Shown here in pieces: positions 34,953 to 43,646 of a stretch of 64,000 nucleotides of DNA (its first letter is position 1; each line of letters begins with the position of its first letter). The notes beneath the pieces are model-generated. The model worked only from the letters and a program-made list of their open reading frames with translations, did not search any database and was not told where the DNA came from. Source of the stretch: Caldilineaceae bacterium (GTDB taxonomy: Bacteria; Chloroflexota; Anaerolineae; Caldilineales; Caldilineaceae); NCBI GenBank assembly GCA_022827195.1, contig JAJDTL010000029.1:1-64000 (forward strand), given 5' to 3'. The translations under genes and the position numbers were made by a program.

Positions 34953-36746
34953 CTATCTGCTTTTCGGCAGGCCGTCGGCCAGCAGCCAGATGCGCTCCCG
35001 GCCCAGCAATGAAGAGATATCGCCTTGCAGCAGCGCAAGGAGCGCGTCTGTCAGGTCGGCAAGGCTCTCCGCGCCCGTCATCTGCTCGAGGCTGCGCTCG
35101 GAGAGGGGTGGGCGCGTCCGATTCTGGGGCGCCGTAACCTGTATGATGGGGACGGAGCCGTCCTGGGGCAGCTCTGCCAGTTCGCACAGACGATCGATAG
35201 CCGTGGCGAAGTCGCCCATTTCGTCTACAAGACCGCGCTCATGCGCCTGTCTGCCCGTCCATACGCGCCCGCCACAGACATTTTCGAGCGGCTCCGGCGC
35301 AAGCTGCCTGGCGTCGGCCACCAGATTCCTGAACCTGCCGTACGTGTGGCCGATCTGCTCTTCAACCTTCTCCCGTTGCTCCGGCCGCCAGGGCCGGTCG
35401 CTTGCGTAGATGTCGGCGTTTTCGCCCCGCTGTACGGCGAAGCGGTTGGCGCCGATCTTGGCCAAGGCTTCGCCGGCTACTATTTTTGCCATAATGACGC
35501 CGATACTGCCGGTTAGCGTCGTCGGTTGGCAGATGATCTTCTGCGCAGGCAGCGCCACATAGTAGCCCCCGCTGCCAGCTACGTCGCCAAGATAGGCGAC
35601 CACCGGCTTCTTGCGGTTGAGCAGGGTCAACTCGCGCCAGATCAGATCGCTCGCCAGCGCCGAACCGCCGCTGGAATCAACGTGGAGAAGAATCCCCGCC
35701 AGGCGGTCGTTCTCGAGCGCCGCCCTCACCGTCTGCTGGACCGTGACGCTGCCGATGGTGCTGCCGCCGACGAGCGGCAAGCCGGCGGGGAACCGGCGGC
35801 TCTTTCCGCTCGTGATCATGCCGGTCAACGAAATCACACCAAGGCTGCGCTTGTGCCGCAGCCGGGGGCGGCGGTAAAGGGCCTTGCGCGCCTCCTCAAA
35901 CGGCAGGATTCTGGCGTCTTCGCCGGTCGCGGCCAGCTTGGCGGCGAGTTGGTCTTCGTAGGCCAGTTCGTCGATCAGCCCAAGTTGGACGGCCTCGTCC
36001 GCGGTCAAGGGACCGCTGTCGATAGCTGAACGGACCTGCTCTTCATTCAAGTCGCGACCGCGGCTGACGGCCGCGACCAACTCGTCAAACCAGCCGTTCA
36101 GAAGCCACTCGAGCTGCTCCTGGTGGGCAGGGCTTATCTCGGAGCGCTCTAAAGTGTCGGCCGCGGTCTTCCAGGGCGCAACCTTGACGACCTCAGCTCT
36201 GACGCCGACTTTGCGCAGCGTATCGGCCAGGAAGATTGGTTCGGCGCGCAGACCGAGCACCATCCACTCGGTGCGCGGCGCGACAAAGATGCGGTCGGCG
36301 GCCGCGGACATCATGTATTCGGCGCCGCCGCACGACTCCAAATGGACGACGACCTCCTTGGGCGGCGCCCCGGGATAGAGAGCCCTGCTCCAGCCACGAA
36401 AGCGGTCGAAGAGATCGGCCAGCGTTTGGGCCTGTGCGAGGCTGATCTGCGAACCCTTGACCAAAAAAAGCACGCCGCGCGCATCGGGGTCCTCCGCGAT
36501 CTGACGCAGCGCACTGTGCAGAGATTCCACGGTGAGCGACGGACGCCCAAGCGGGCCCAGCGCCATAAACCAGGGCCGCTGAGGCGTCAACTCCGGCAGC
36601 GGACCGGAGAGCTCAAAGAGCGCGTAATCGGCGCGCGCGCCCTTAAACAGGCCCCGCAGCAGATTGGCGAAACTGCAAACGCAGACCAGCCACAGCAGAG
36701 ACAGCCCTCGCAGAAGCCTGGCTACGGTTCTGCCGACAAAACGCAT
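34953..36746 (-). CDS. sppA: Signal peptide peptidase SppA, 67-kDa type
   Basis: 597 residues in two tandem protease-fold halves, like E. coli SppA. An N-terminal hydrophobic segment (residues 10-32) anchors it in the membrane. The candidate Lys193 in APWKTAADTLE lies in the first half and Ser392 in GDVAGSGGYY in the second, the expected Ser-Lys dyad split between halves. SppA degrades cleaved signal peptides and misfolded membrane pieces on the outer face of the membrane. It is divergent from the oxidoreductase pair that follows. Confidence 0.92.
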   Translation of the reverse strand: MRFVGRTVARLLRGLSLLWLVCVCSFANLLRGLFKGARADYALFELSGPLPELTPQRPWFMALGPLGRPSLTVESLHSALRQIAEDPDARGVLFLVKGSQISLAQAQTLADLFDRFRGWSRALYPGAPPKEVVVHLESCGGAEYMMSAAADRIFVAPRTEWMVLGLRAEPIFLADTLRKVGVRAEVVKVAPWKTAADTLERSEISPAHQEQLEWLLNGWFDELVAAVSRGRDLNEEQVRSAIDSGPLTADEAVQLGLIDELAYEDQLAAKLAATGEDARILPFEEARKALYRRPRLRHKRSLGVISLTGMITSGKSRRFPAGLPLVGGSTIGSVTVQQTVRAALENDRLAGILLHVDSSGGSALASDLIWRELTLLNRKKPVVAYLGDVAGSGGYYVALPAQKIICQPTTLTGSIGVIMAKIVAGEALAKIGANRFAVQRGENADIYASDRPWRPEQREKVEEQIGHTYGRFRNLVADARQLAPEPLENVCGGRVWTGRQAHERGLVDEMGDFATAIDRLCELAELPQDGSVPIIQVTAPQNRTRPPLSERSLEQMTGAESLADLTDALLALLQGDISSLLGRERIWLLADGLPKSR

Positions 36747-36957
36747 ACGATTCCCCCTACTCCTTCACAGACATTCGGGGCAACAACCGCCCGTAACGAC
36801 GATGTTGACCAGAATCCAGGCGGACCGCAAAAACCATACTATACCCAGTCCGATCGGTTCGGACAAGTGCGCCTTCGCGTGCGCGCGAACGGATTACTCG
36901 CCCAGCGCTTGCCAAGGTATGATTAAGCGCAGACCATCACGCCAGGGAGCGAGTGAA

Positions 36958-38070
36958 ATGGCCCTAGCCTACAAGGCCCCAGTCTACACGGGCTCTGTGG
37001 TGGGCGCCGGCAATGGGGGCAAGGGCAGCATGGCCGCCCTGTCCGAGTCGTCGCGCTTCCGCCTCGTCGCGGTCGCCGACATCCAGGAGGAGGCGCGCGC
37101 AGCCGCCCGCGAACTGTACCCCGGAATTCGCACCTACGACAGCCATGCAGAGATGTTCGCCGACTGTCCGACGGACGTCGTCTGCGTCTCCACGTGGCCG
37201 CCCTCTCATTTTGAGGTGACGGAGGCGGCGTTGGACCTGCCGCTGCGCGGCATCCTGGTCGAAAAGCCCTTGGCGGACAACTTTTCAGACGGTCGCAGGC
37301 TGCTGGAGATTGTGCGCGCCCAAAAACTGCCTATGGTAGTCCCTCACGGTCTGTTGGTGGCTGAACACAGCCGGCAGGTCCTTGCGCGGGTACGCAACGG
37401 CGATATCGGACAACTGAAGCTGGTGGAGATACAGTCGGACGGCTGGGACATCATCAACGCCGGCATCCACTGGCTCAACTTCTTTGTGACGCTGACAGGG
37501 CGGGAGCCGGTCGACTACGTCATGGCGGCCTGCGACGTCAGCACGCGCACATATCGCGACAATATGCAGGTGGAAACGCTGGCCGTCACCTACGCGCACA
37601 CCGCCAGCGGCGTACGCGTCGTGATGAATACCGGCGACTATGTTTCGATTTCGGAGCCGGACGAAAACACGCTTTTCCGCCTGATCGGCACGCGCGGGAC
37701 GCTCGACTTCTACGGCTGGGCGCCGCGCTACCGCCTGCTCAACGCCGACCATCCTGACGGTCAGCTCTTCGAAGTCGACCCGGGCGCAGCCACGAATCAC
37801 CAGCGCCACCTCGAAAACCTGGCAACGGAGATCGACCGGGGACAGCCGGACTATAGCGTCGCGGAAGGCTCGCTGGCCGCGTTGGAGCTCTGTGAAGCCG
37901 CTTACCTCTCCTGCCGGCACGGCGGCACGGCGGTAACCTTACCGCTGGACGAATACTCTCCTCCCCCGCCGGCTGACTGGCAGCCCGGCTTGCCCTACGG
38001 CGGCCGGGGCGGCGGCCGCGACGGGCGCAGGCTTCCCCGCCGGCACGGGCAACCTGGACGGCAAAGCTGA
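36958..38070 (+). CDS. Gfo/Idh/MocA family oxidoreductase
   Basis: 370 residues. Rossmann loop GSVVGAGNGGKG near the N-terminus and the catalytic EKPLA motif with Lys103. The C-terminal domain contains the active-site region GIHWLNFFVTLTG. AGGGAGCGAG lies eight to ten bases before the ATG at 36958; a much longer upstream frame is not supported because it would run into the sppA promoter region. Followed 10 bases later by a second family member, suggesting the two act in sequence on one sugar or cyclitol. The Pro-rich, Arg-rich tail after residue 340 is unusual and may be translated read-on rather than fold. Confidence 0.88.
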   Translation: MALAYKAPVYTGSVVGAGNGGKGSMAALSESSRFRLVAVADIQEEARAAARELYPGIRTYDSHAEMFADCPTDVVCVSTWPPSHFEVTEAALDLPLRGILVEKPLADNFSDGRRLLEIVRAQKLPMVVPHGLLVAEHSRQVLARVRNGDIGQLKLVEIQSDGWDIINAGIHWLNFFVTLTGREPVDYVMAACDVSTRTYRDNMQVETLAVTYAHTASGVRVVMNTGDYVSISEPDENTLFRLIGTRGTLDFYGWAPRYRLLNADHPDGQLFEVDPGAATNHQRHLENLATEIDRGQPDYSVAEGSLAALELCEAAYLSCRHGGTAVTLPLDEYSPPPPADWQPGLPYGGRGGGRDGRRLPRRHGQPGRQS

Positions 38071-38080
38071 AGGCGGCGTC

Positions 38081-39172
38081 ATGGTACGATTCGGTATTGT
38101 CGGAAGCGGATGGCGCGTGCGCTTCTTCCTGCGTGCCGCCCAAGCCCTGCGCTGGCAGCTGGAGGTGGCTGGGCTGGCGGCGCGGCGCCCGCAGCGGGCC
38201 GCGAATCTGGCCGCCGCATACGGCGTTCCCCTCTACCGCTCCCCCACCGAGCTGATCGCGGCGCAGAAGCCCGACTTTGTCGTGACCAGCGTATCCTGGC
38301 CGGCCAACCCGTCGATTGTAGGCCAGCTGGTGGAAAAGGGCCTGCCGGTGCTTTCGGAGACGCCGCCGGCGGGCACGGTCGCAGAAATGCATGCGCTGTG
38401 GGCTTTGCAGGAGCAGGGCGCCCGCATCCAAGTGGCGGAGCAGTATTGGCGTCAGCCCCACCATGCCGCCCGTCTCGCCTTCGCGCACAGCGGCCGCTTG
38501 GGCTGCGTCAGCCAGGCCCAGGTCTCCGCCGCGCACGGCTACCACGGCATCAGCCTCATGCGCCGCTTTCTCGGCATCGGCGCGGCTCCCGTTACCGTCT
38601 CCGCACGCCGCTTCTCCTCGCCCATTATTAAGGGCCCCGGCCGTAGTGGGCCGCCCGACAGCGAACATATCGCCGAATCCACGCAGCTCATCGCCAACTT
38701 CGACTTCGGCGACCGGCTCGGCGTCCTCGATTTCACCTCAGACCAGTATTTCTCGTGGATTCGCGGCCAGCGGCTGCTGGTGCGGGGCGAGCGCGGCGAG
38801 ATCATCGACGACCGCGCCGTCTACCTGGAGGACTTTCGCACACCAATTGAAGTTACATTCACCCGGCACAGCGCCGGCCCCGGCGGAAACCTGGAAGGCA
38901 ACTATCTCAAGGGCATCCAGGCCGGCGAGAAGTGGTGGTACCGCAACCCCACCATCCCCGCCGAACTGTCCGACGATGAGATCGCCGTCGCCGACATCCT
39001 GCTCCGCATGGCCGCCTACGTCAGCGGCGGCCCGGACGCCTATTCCCTCGCCGAGGCCTGCCAGGACCGCTACCTCGATATCCTCGCCGCCGAGGCAGCC
39101 GACAGCGGACTGCCCGTCCGTTCCCAGCCGCAACCCTGGAGCGAAGCAGTCCCCGCCGCAGACGGGAGCTGA
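38081..39172 (+). CDS. Gfo/Idh/MocA-like oxidoreductase lacking the EKP lysine
   Basis: 363 residues. The Rossmann loop RFGIVGSGWRVRFF is typical. The family motif EKP is replaced by Glu93-Thr94-Pro95 (VLSETPPAG), so the normal catalytic lysine is absent. The C-terminal domain is otherwise complete. It starts 10 bases after the preceding oxidoreductase and is most likely co-expressed. Possible roles: a regulatory or binding subunit of a heteromer, or an enzyme with other chemistry. Confidence 0.85.
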   Translation: MVRFGIVGSGWRVRFFLRAAQALRWQLEVAGLAARRPQRAANLAAAYGVPLYRSPTELIAAQKPDFVVTSVSWPANPSIVGQLVEKGLPVLSETPPAGTVAEMHALWALQEQGARIQVAEQYWRQPHHAARLAFAHSGRLGCVSQAQVSAAHGYHGISLMRRFLGIGAAPVTVSARRFSSPIIKGPGRSGPPDSEHIAESTQLIANFDFGDRLGVLDFTSDQYFSWIRGQRLLVRGERGEIIDDRAVYLEDFRTPIEVTFTRHSAGPGGNLEGNYLKGIQAGEKWWYRNPTIPAELSDDEIAVADILLRMAAYVSGGPDAYSLAEACQDRYLDILAAEAADSGLPVRSQPQPWSEAVPAADGS

Positions 39173-39262
39173 GCCCCTCCCTCTCCCAGGCCGCGCCGAA
39201 CGGACCCGCGCCCAATATTGCCGAACTGCCACGACGGCACACACCCCTACACGGCCTGACAC

Positions 39263-39460
39263 GCGCGGTCGCGCCCCGACAACGTCTTCTGCGAACGCCT
39301 GTGGCGCAGTGTCATGCACGAAAACATCTTTCTCAACCGGTTTACATGGAACCACAGTTGTACGCCGGGCTGGCCGCCCGGTTCGCTTTCTACAGCCATG
39401 AGAGACCGCGTCAAAGTCTCAACCAACGCACGCTGGCGGAAGAGCAGTTCGAGCTCTGTT
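39263..39460 (+). pseudogene. Remnant of an IS3/IS481-type transposase (rve integrase C-terminus)
   Basis: Translating frame 2 from 39263 gives SRPDNVFCERLWRSVMHENIFLNRF, the DDE-transposase pattern DNxFxERLWRSxKxE. After about 39345 the match continues in another frame as FAFYSHERPRQSLNQRTLAEEQF, the canonical NHERPHQSL-like segment. So the gene is frameshifted and only its end is left; the N-terminal catalytic part and inverted repeats are not found. The following ~780 bases are presumably decaying mobile-element or intergenic DNA. Confidence 0.85.
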
Positions 39461-40243
39461 CAAGGCCGGCCTCATGCGCCCAAGTGCACCTTATTCTTCC
39501 CATTTCGCGGTCTGACGATTGAGGCCAGCAGCAGGCCTCTCAAATTCATGGACCTGCGTCAGAATGTAAAGAAGGGGGGCGTATTGACCCGACGTCAGCG
39601 GACTTCATGGGAGCGCTTTCGGACTCATTGATCGATTCACGACGAATTCCAGGACCGACAGATTAGGGCGGTATTTCGCGTCGTTTCGCGTCAGGAAGCG
39701 ACCAGGCGGGATCCTGACGAAGCGCCGACCCCCAGCCTAGTGTGGGATGCAGCCTACACTTTAGGACGGAAATCGACCAGAGGGGGGATTCATGCCGGCG
39801 GCGGATGAAGTCGCTTGCCGGCTCTGGGAGAGGCAGAGGGCAGGTACGAGGCCTGCCCCTATCGAAGGCTTAGCGTTCGCTGATTGGGAGGCGGAGCGCT
39901 GGGCCGTATTAGCAGAGGGCTACATCAGATCCTACACTCGGCGGTTGCATGGTATCAGGGGGGCGTTGCGGGGGGAGTCCCCCCCGCACAAGGGAGGGCC
40001 GAAACGGCCGTCCAACGGCAGTGGTCGGTGGCCAGTGGTCAGTGGTCGGGAACTGCGGGGGCCGGGTATGACACGGGGTGCATTCGAGGCATAGGAATCG
40101 GTACCTCAGTTTTGGACTGCGTCCCTGTCGTGCACGCTCTTGGCGGATCGGGCCGGTCCGCTGTACAATATTGTCAACCGCTTGATGCACACTTCGACGC
40201 GGTCACCGAAGACCGACGTCCCTGATTGATGTAGATCAGACCA
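39461..40243. other. Non-coding decayed region
   Basis: About 780 bases without a supported gene. It includes a hairpin-rich G/C stretch near 39961-40015 and a short tandem repeat at 40021. It probably represents DNA left by the mobile element next to it. Confidence 0.5.
40021..40048. repeat. 7-bp tandem repeat (GTGGTC-type, four copies)
   Basis: GTGGTCG, GTGGCCA, GTGGTCA, GTGGTCG in direct succession. It is too short for CRISPR and has no spacer structure. Confidence 0.75.
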
Positions 40244-41143
40244 ATGGCAAAACTCCTTCTCTGTCACCCGCTCTTCCTCAGCCTGAATCCCGAAGAGCAG
40301 GCCCTCCAGAGCCCCTACTTCCCCCTCGGCCTACTCTATCTCGCCGGCTATGTGCGAGCCCAGGGCCACGACGTCGCCATCTTCGACGGCACCTTCGAAG
40401 AGGATGCGGCCGCCTTCGCCGCACGACTGGCCGTCGAACAACCGGACCTGGTCGGCATCTCGGCTGTGCTCCCCCTGCGCGAAATGGCCCTCACCCTGGC
40501 CGCCGACGCCAAGGCCGCCGGCATGCCGACCATTCTCGGCGGCCCGGACCCGACCAAGGATCCCGCCCACTATCTCCAATACCCGCAGGTCGATCTGATC
40601 GTCCACCATGAAGGCGAGCAGACCCTGGACGCGCTGCTGCGGCTGGTGGATGCCGGCCCACTCACGGCCGAACTGCTGCGCCGCGAGCCGGGAATCGCGT
40701 TTCGAGACAGCGACGGTTCGGTCGTTGTCAACCAGCCGCGCCAGCTTATCGACAATCTCGACGAGTTGCCGCTGCCGGCGAGAGACCTGATCGACATGGA
40801 CCGCTATCTCGACACCTGGCGCGAGGAGAACGGCTACTCATCGTTGACGATCGCCACATCCCGCGGCTGCCCCTATGGCTGCGACTGGTGCCGCGATTCG
40901 GTCCACGGGCAAGGTTTCCGCCAGCGCTCTCCGGAGAGCGTCGCTGCCGAAATGAAGCAGTTGAAAGAGACCTATGACATCGACCGGCTACGCGTTGTCG
41001 ATGATGTCGACGGCATCGAACGGGACTGGGTCGAAGGTTGGGCCGAGGCCGCAGAGGAGGCCGATGCCGCCATCCCCTTCGAGGCTCTCTACGACCTGGA
41101 ACGCCAGGACCTGCCGATGCTCGACGTGCGGGATACGTTGTGA
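40244..41143 (+). CDS. B12-binding / radical SAM protein, short (truncated?)
   Basis: 299 residues. The N-terminal 140 residues look like a cobalamin-binding Rossmann-type domain (PYFPLGLLYLAGYVRAQGHDVAIFDG … TILGGPDPT). A radical SAM cluster motif follows: Cys209-x3-Cys213-x2-Cys216 in SRGCPYGCDWC, which binds a [4Fe-4S] cluster and SAM. Only 83 residues lie after the motif, whereas such proteins usually have a full TIM-barrel of about 200 more. The downstream frame has no further match after the stop, so the barrel is missing rather than read through. Either a recent truncation or an unusual short form. Confidence 0.8.
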   Translation: MAKLLLCHPLFLSLNPEEQALQSPYFPLGLLYLAGYVRAQGHDVAIFDGTFEEDAAAFAARLAVEQPDLVGISAVLPLREMALTLAADAKAAGMPTILGGPDPTKDPAHYLQYPQVDLIVHHEGEQTLDALLRLVDAGPLTAELLRREPGIAFRDSDGSVVVNQPRQLIDNLDELPLPARDLIDMDRYLDTWREENGYSSLTIATSRGCPYGCDWCRDSVHGQGFRQRSPESVAAEMKQLKETYDIDRLRVVDDVDGIERDWVEGWAEAAEEADAAIPFEALYDLERQDLPMLDVRDTL

Positions 41144-41224
41144 AAAAAGCGCAACCAGTATCTCCCCACCGTGAGTGGGGCCTTGCATGCGCCGCCGGAT
41201 GACTCGGCAGCCGGAAACTGAACC

Positions 41225-41962
41225 TTGAAGGACTTCTTCTCTCACGGCTCACCCTTCCTCGGTCATCCGCTGTTGACGGCAGAACGAACCCAACGGGAAA
41301 TCGACTTTCTGGTCGACGCTTTGGCACTCGGGCCCAACGCGCGCGTGCTGGACGTGGGCTGCGGCTTCGGGCGGCACACCATTGAACTGGGACGGCTCAA
41401 CTTCGGCGCGCTCGGCATCGACCCGGCGGCAGCCATGATCGAGGCGGCCAGGGCGCGGGCCGAAGAGGCAGGCGTGGCGGTCGAATTCCAACAGGTTGCC
41501 GGCGAAAACTTTGCCGGCGCGGGGCAGTTCGATGCTGCGATCTGCCTTTTCACTACTTTGGGACAGGTCGCGGCCGATTCGCGCGCGGACAATCGCGGGC
41601 TGCTCGCCGCAGTCGCCAACGCTCTCAAGACGGATGGCCTCTTCGCGCTGGAGCTGCCGCAGAAACAACCCGCTCTCGACGCGCTCAAGGCCTCTGAGCG
41701 GTTCGGCAGCGCGAGCAACTATACAGAGGTCCAGCGTAGTTACGACGCCGAAGCCGACCTTGTGACCGAACAGTTTCACGTCGTTACGCCGTCACAGACA
41801 CAGACTTTCCGCTTGCGCTACCGCCTTTTCAGCCAGGAGGACGCCGCCGTTCTGCTTTGCGCGGCCGGTTTGCGGATCGGCCAGCGCTACGCCGGCTACA
41901 CATGCGCTGAACTGACCGAAGACAGCCCGAACATGCTCCTGATCTGTGAACGATGCCTCTAG
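41225..41962 (+). CDS. Class I SAM-dependent methyltransferase
   Basis: 245 residues, TTG start at 41225. The SAM-binding motif I VLDVGCGFGRHTIEL is clear, followed by an acidic motif at GIDPAAAMIEAARARAEE and FDAAICLFTTLGQV for motif II. Substrate is unknown. It overlaps the following permease gene by ten bases, so it is the first gene of the amino-acid transporter transcript or at least translationally coupled to it. Confidence 0.88.
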   Translation: MKDFFSHGSPFLGHPLLTAERTQREIDFLVDALALGPNARVLDVGCGFGRHTIELGRLNFGALGIDPAAAMIEAARARAEEAGVAVEFQQVAGENFAGAGQFDAAICLFTTLGQVAADSRADNRGLLAAVANALKTDGLFALELPQKQPALDALKASERFGSASNYTEVQRSYDAEADLVTEQFHVVTPSQTQTFRLRYRLFSQEDAAVLLCAAGLRIGQRYAGYTCAELTEDSPNMLLICERCL

Positions 41963-42708
41963 ATTGGCTGACGCAGGACCTACTCTATCTCCTGTTGCGC
42001 GGTCTGCTGCTCACAGTCGTGCTGACCGCGGCAACCGCAGGTCTGGCGCTGGTGGTGGGTGTCGCTGCCGGAACGATGCGCCTGTCCGCGAACCGGTTCG
42101 TGCGCGGGCTGGCGGTTGTGCACGTGGAGATGCACCGCAATATGCCGGCGCTCGTACTGATGATCATCTGGGCCTTTGCCCTGCCCAACCTGTTCCCCGC
42201 AGAGATGCGGCGAGGGCTCTTCTTCGACAACGACCTCCTCAATTGGATCAGCGGTTGGAGCGGGCTGTCACTGCCCTATTACACGCTGGCAGCGGGCATT
42301 GCGTTGGTCCTGAATACAAGCGCATACCTGGCAGAGCTGTTCCGAGCCGGCGTCGGCGCCATTCCCCAGCAACACGTTGACGCCGCCCGAACGCTCGGCG
42401 CGTCGCGGCTGGAGCTGTTCCGCCGCGTTCTGCTGCCTGAAGGCTTGCGCACCGCCTTTCCGGCCATTTCGACCCGCCTGATTCACCATCTGAAAAATAC
42501 TGCGCTGGCCGCGTTTGTCGCCACGCCTGAGTTCTTCCACAGCGCACAGACGGCGATCACCCGCACGTTCCTGGCGCTGGAGTTTCTGTTGCTGGCAGCC
42601 GCCGTCTACCTGCTGCTGGCATTCGCCTTTTCCGGTCTGTTGCGCTGGATAGAGAAACAGTGGCTGGCGGCCGGCAGCCGACAGACGTCTCTGACCACCG
42701 CTCGCTAG
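41953..42708 (+). CDS. Polar amino-acid ABC transporter permease (first)
   Basis: 251 residues with about five to six hydrophobic segments. The segment TSAYLAELFRAGVGAIPQQHVDAARTLGASRLELFRRVLLPEG is the EAA-loop contact site of polar amino-acid permeases. The gene is followed by a second permease, a binding protein and an ATPase, forming a complete importer for an amino acid or related compound. Confidence 0.92.
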   Translation: MPLDWLTQDLLYLLLRGLLLTVVLTAATAGLALVVGVAAGTMRLSANRFVRGLAVVHVEMHRNMPALVLMIIWAFALPNLFPAEMRRGLFFDNDLLNWISGWSGLSLPYYTLAAGIALVLNTSAYLAELFRAGVGAIPQQHVDAARTLGASRLELFRRVLLPEGLRTAFPAISTRLIHHLKNTALAAFVATPEFFHSAQTAITRTFLALEFLLLAAAVYLLLAFAFSGLLRWIEKQWLAAGSRQTSLTTAR

Positions 42709-42712
42709 ACGA

Positions 42713-43435
42713 ATGAACGATCATCTCGCCTTTCTGATAGAGAAACTGCCGGTCCTCCTGTTCGGGTTCCCGGGTCAGCGGCCCGGCGGCCTGACGCTCA
42801 GCCTGATCCTGGCCGTGCTGGCGGTAGCGGTCGGATTCTGTCTCGCCATGCCGGTCAGCGGCGCGGAGCGCGCTGGCTGGCGGCCGCTGCGCTGGTGCGC
42901 CGTCGCCTATGTCGAACTCTTCCGCGGCCTGCCCCTGATCCTGCTCTTGGTGCTCGTGCATCAGGGCCTCGGCGGCGTTCGTTTCGGGCTGGACTGGAGC
43001 CCGCGCATATCGGCGCTGGTGGCTTTGATTCTCTATTCCAGCGCCTACCAGGCTGAAATCCTGCGCGCCGGTCTGTCCACCGTACCCGTGGAACTTGTGG
43101 AGTCCGCCAGGCTCATGGGCAGCCGCCCGCGCCAGGTGTATTTGCTGATCAAGCTGCGATACGCGCTGCGGGTCATGCTGCCGGCTTTCACCGGCCAGGC
43201 CATCAGCCTGTTCAAAGACACATCGGTCGTTGTCGTCATCGGTGTGGCCGAAGTGATGACCGTCGCCCGCATGGCCCTGGGCGCGGATGTCACCAACGCC
43301 CCCTATTGGGTGACGATGTACAGCTTTGTCGGCGTTCTCTATTTCGTAATCGCCTTCACCCTTTCCCGCCTCTCGCAACGCTGGGAGCAGCGCAGCCGCC
43401 AGCCGGACCTCGTTCACTCGTTCTTCAGCTATTGA
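42713..43435 (+). CDS. Polar amino-acid ABC transporter permease (second)
   Basis: 240 residues. Similar EAA-loop region (SAYQAEILRAGLSTVPVELVESARLMGSRPRQVYLLIKLRYAL), and several hydrophobic segments ending near FVGVLYFVIAFTLSRLS. The start is five bases after the first permease stop. Together the two presumably form the heterodimeric membrane channel. Confidence 0.92.
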   Translation: MNDHLAFLIEKLPVLLFGFPGQRPGGLTLSLILAVLAVAVGFCLAMPVSGAERAGWRPLRWCAVAYVELFRGLPLILLLVLVHQGLGGVRFGLDWSPRISALVALILYSSAYQAEILRAGLSTVPVELVESARLMGSRPRQVYLLIKLRYALRVMLPAFTGQAISLFKDTSVVVVIGVAEVMTVARMALGADVTNAPYWVTMYSFVGVLYFVIAFTLSRLSQRWEQRSRQPDLVHSFFSY

Positions 43436-43446
43436 ATCGCTCTCTC

Positions 43447-43482
43447 TTTGGCGATGAATTTGGCGAAGAATTTGGCGACAGA
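43447..43482. repeat. 12-bp tandem repeat, three copies
   Basis: TTTGGCGATGAA, TTTGGCGAAGAA, TTTGGCGACAGA in series, in the gap after the second permease and before the binding protein. Confidence 0.75.
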
Positions 43483-43646
43483 ACACATAATCTGAGCCGA
43501 TTCTGCTTAAATGCGTACCGCTTCTTACAGTACTTACGGTTGCCGCTGTGTTAAGATTAGGTGCGCTGCTAACTGCACGTGTTGATAGTGCGCGTCTTGC
43601 AGTCAGCAACGTCATCAACGGCGTGACAGAAACAGGGGACGTTTCA

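Noticed and set aside
33541..35409. A 622-residue plus-strand open frame
   Set aside because: Antisense to the class V aminotransferase and sppA; no domain.
40021..40048. CRISPR-like repeats
   Set aside because: Period of seven bases, no spacers and no cas genes.
41141..41143. TGA of the short radical SAM gene as a second selenocysteine codon
   Set aside because: The frame beyond it (KKRNQYLPTVSG…) has no match to the missing barrel and stops again after about 30 codons.
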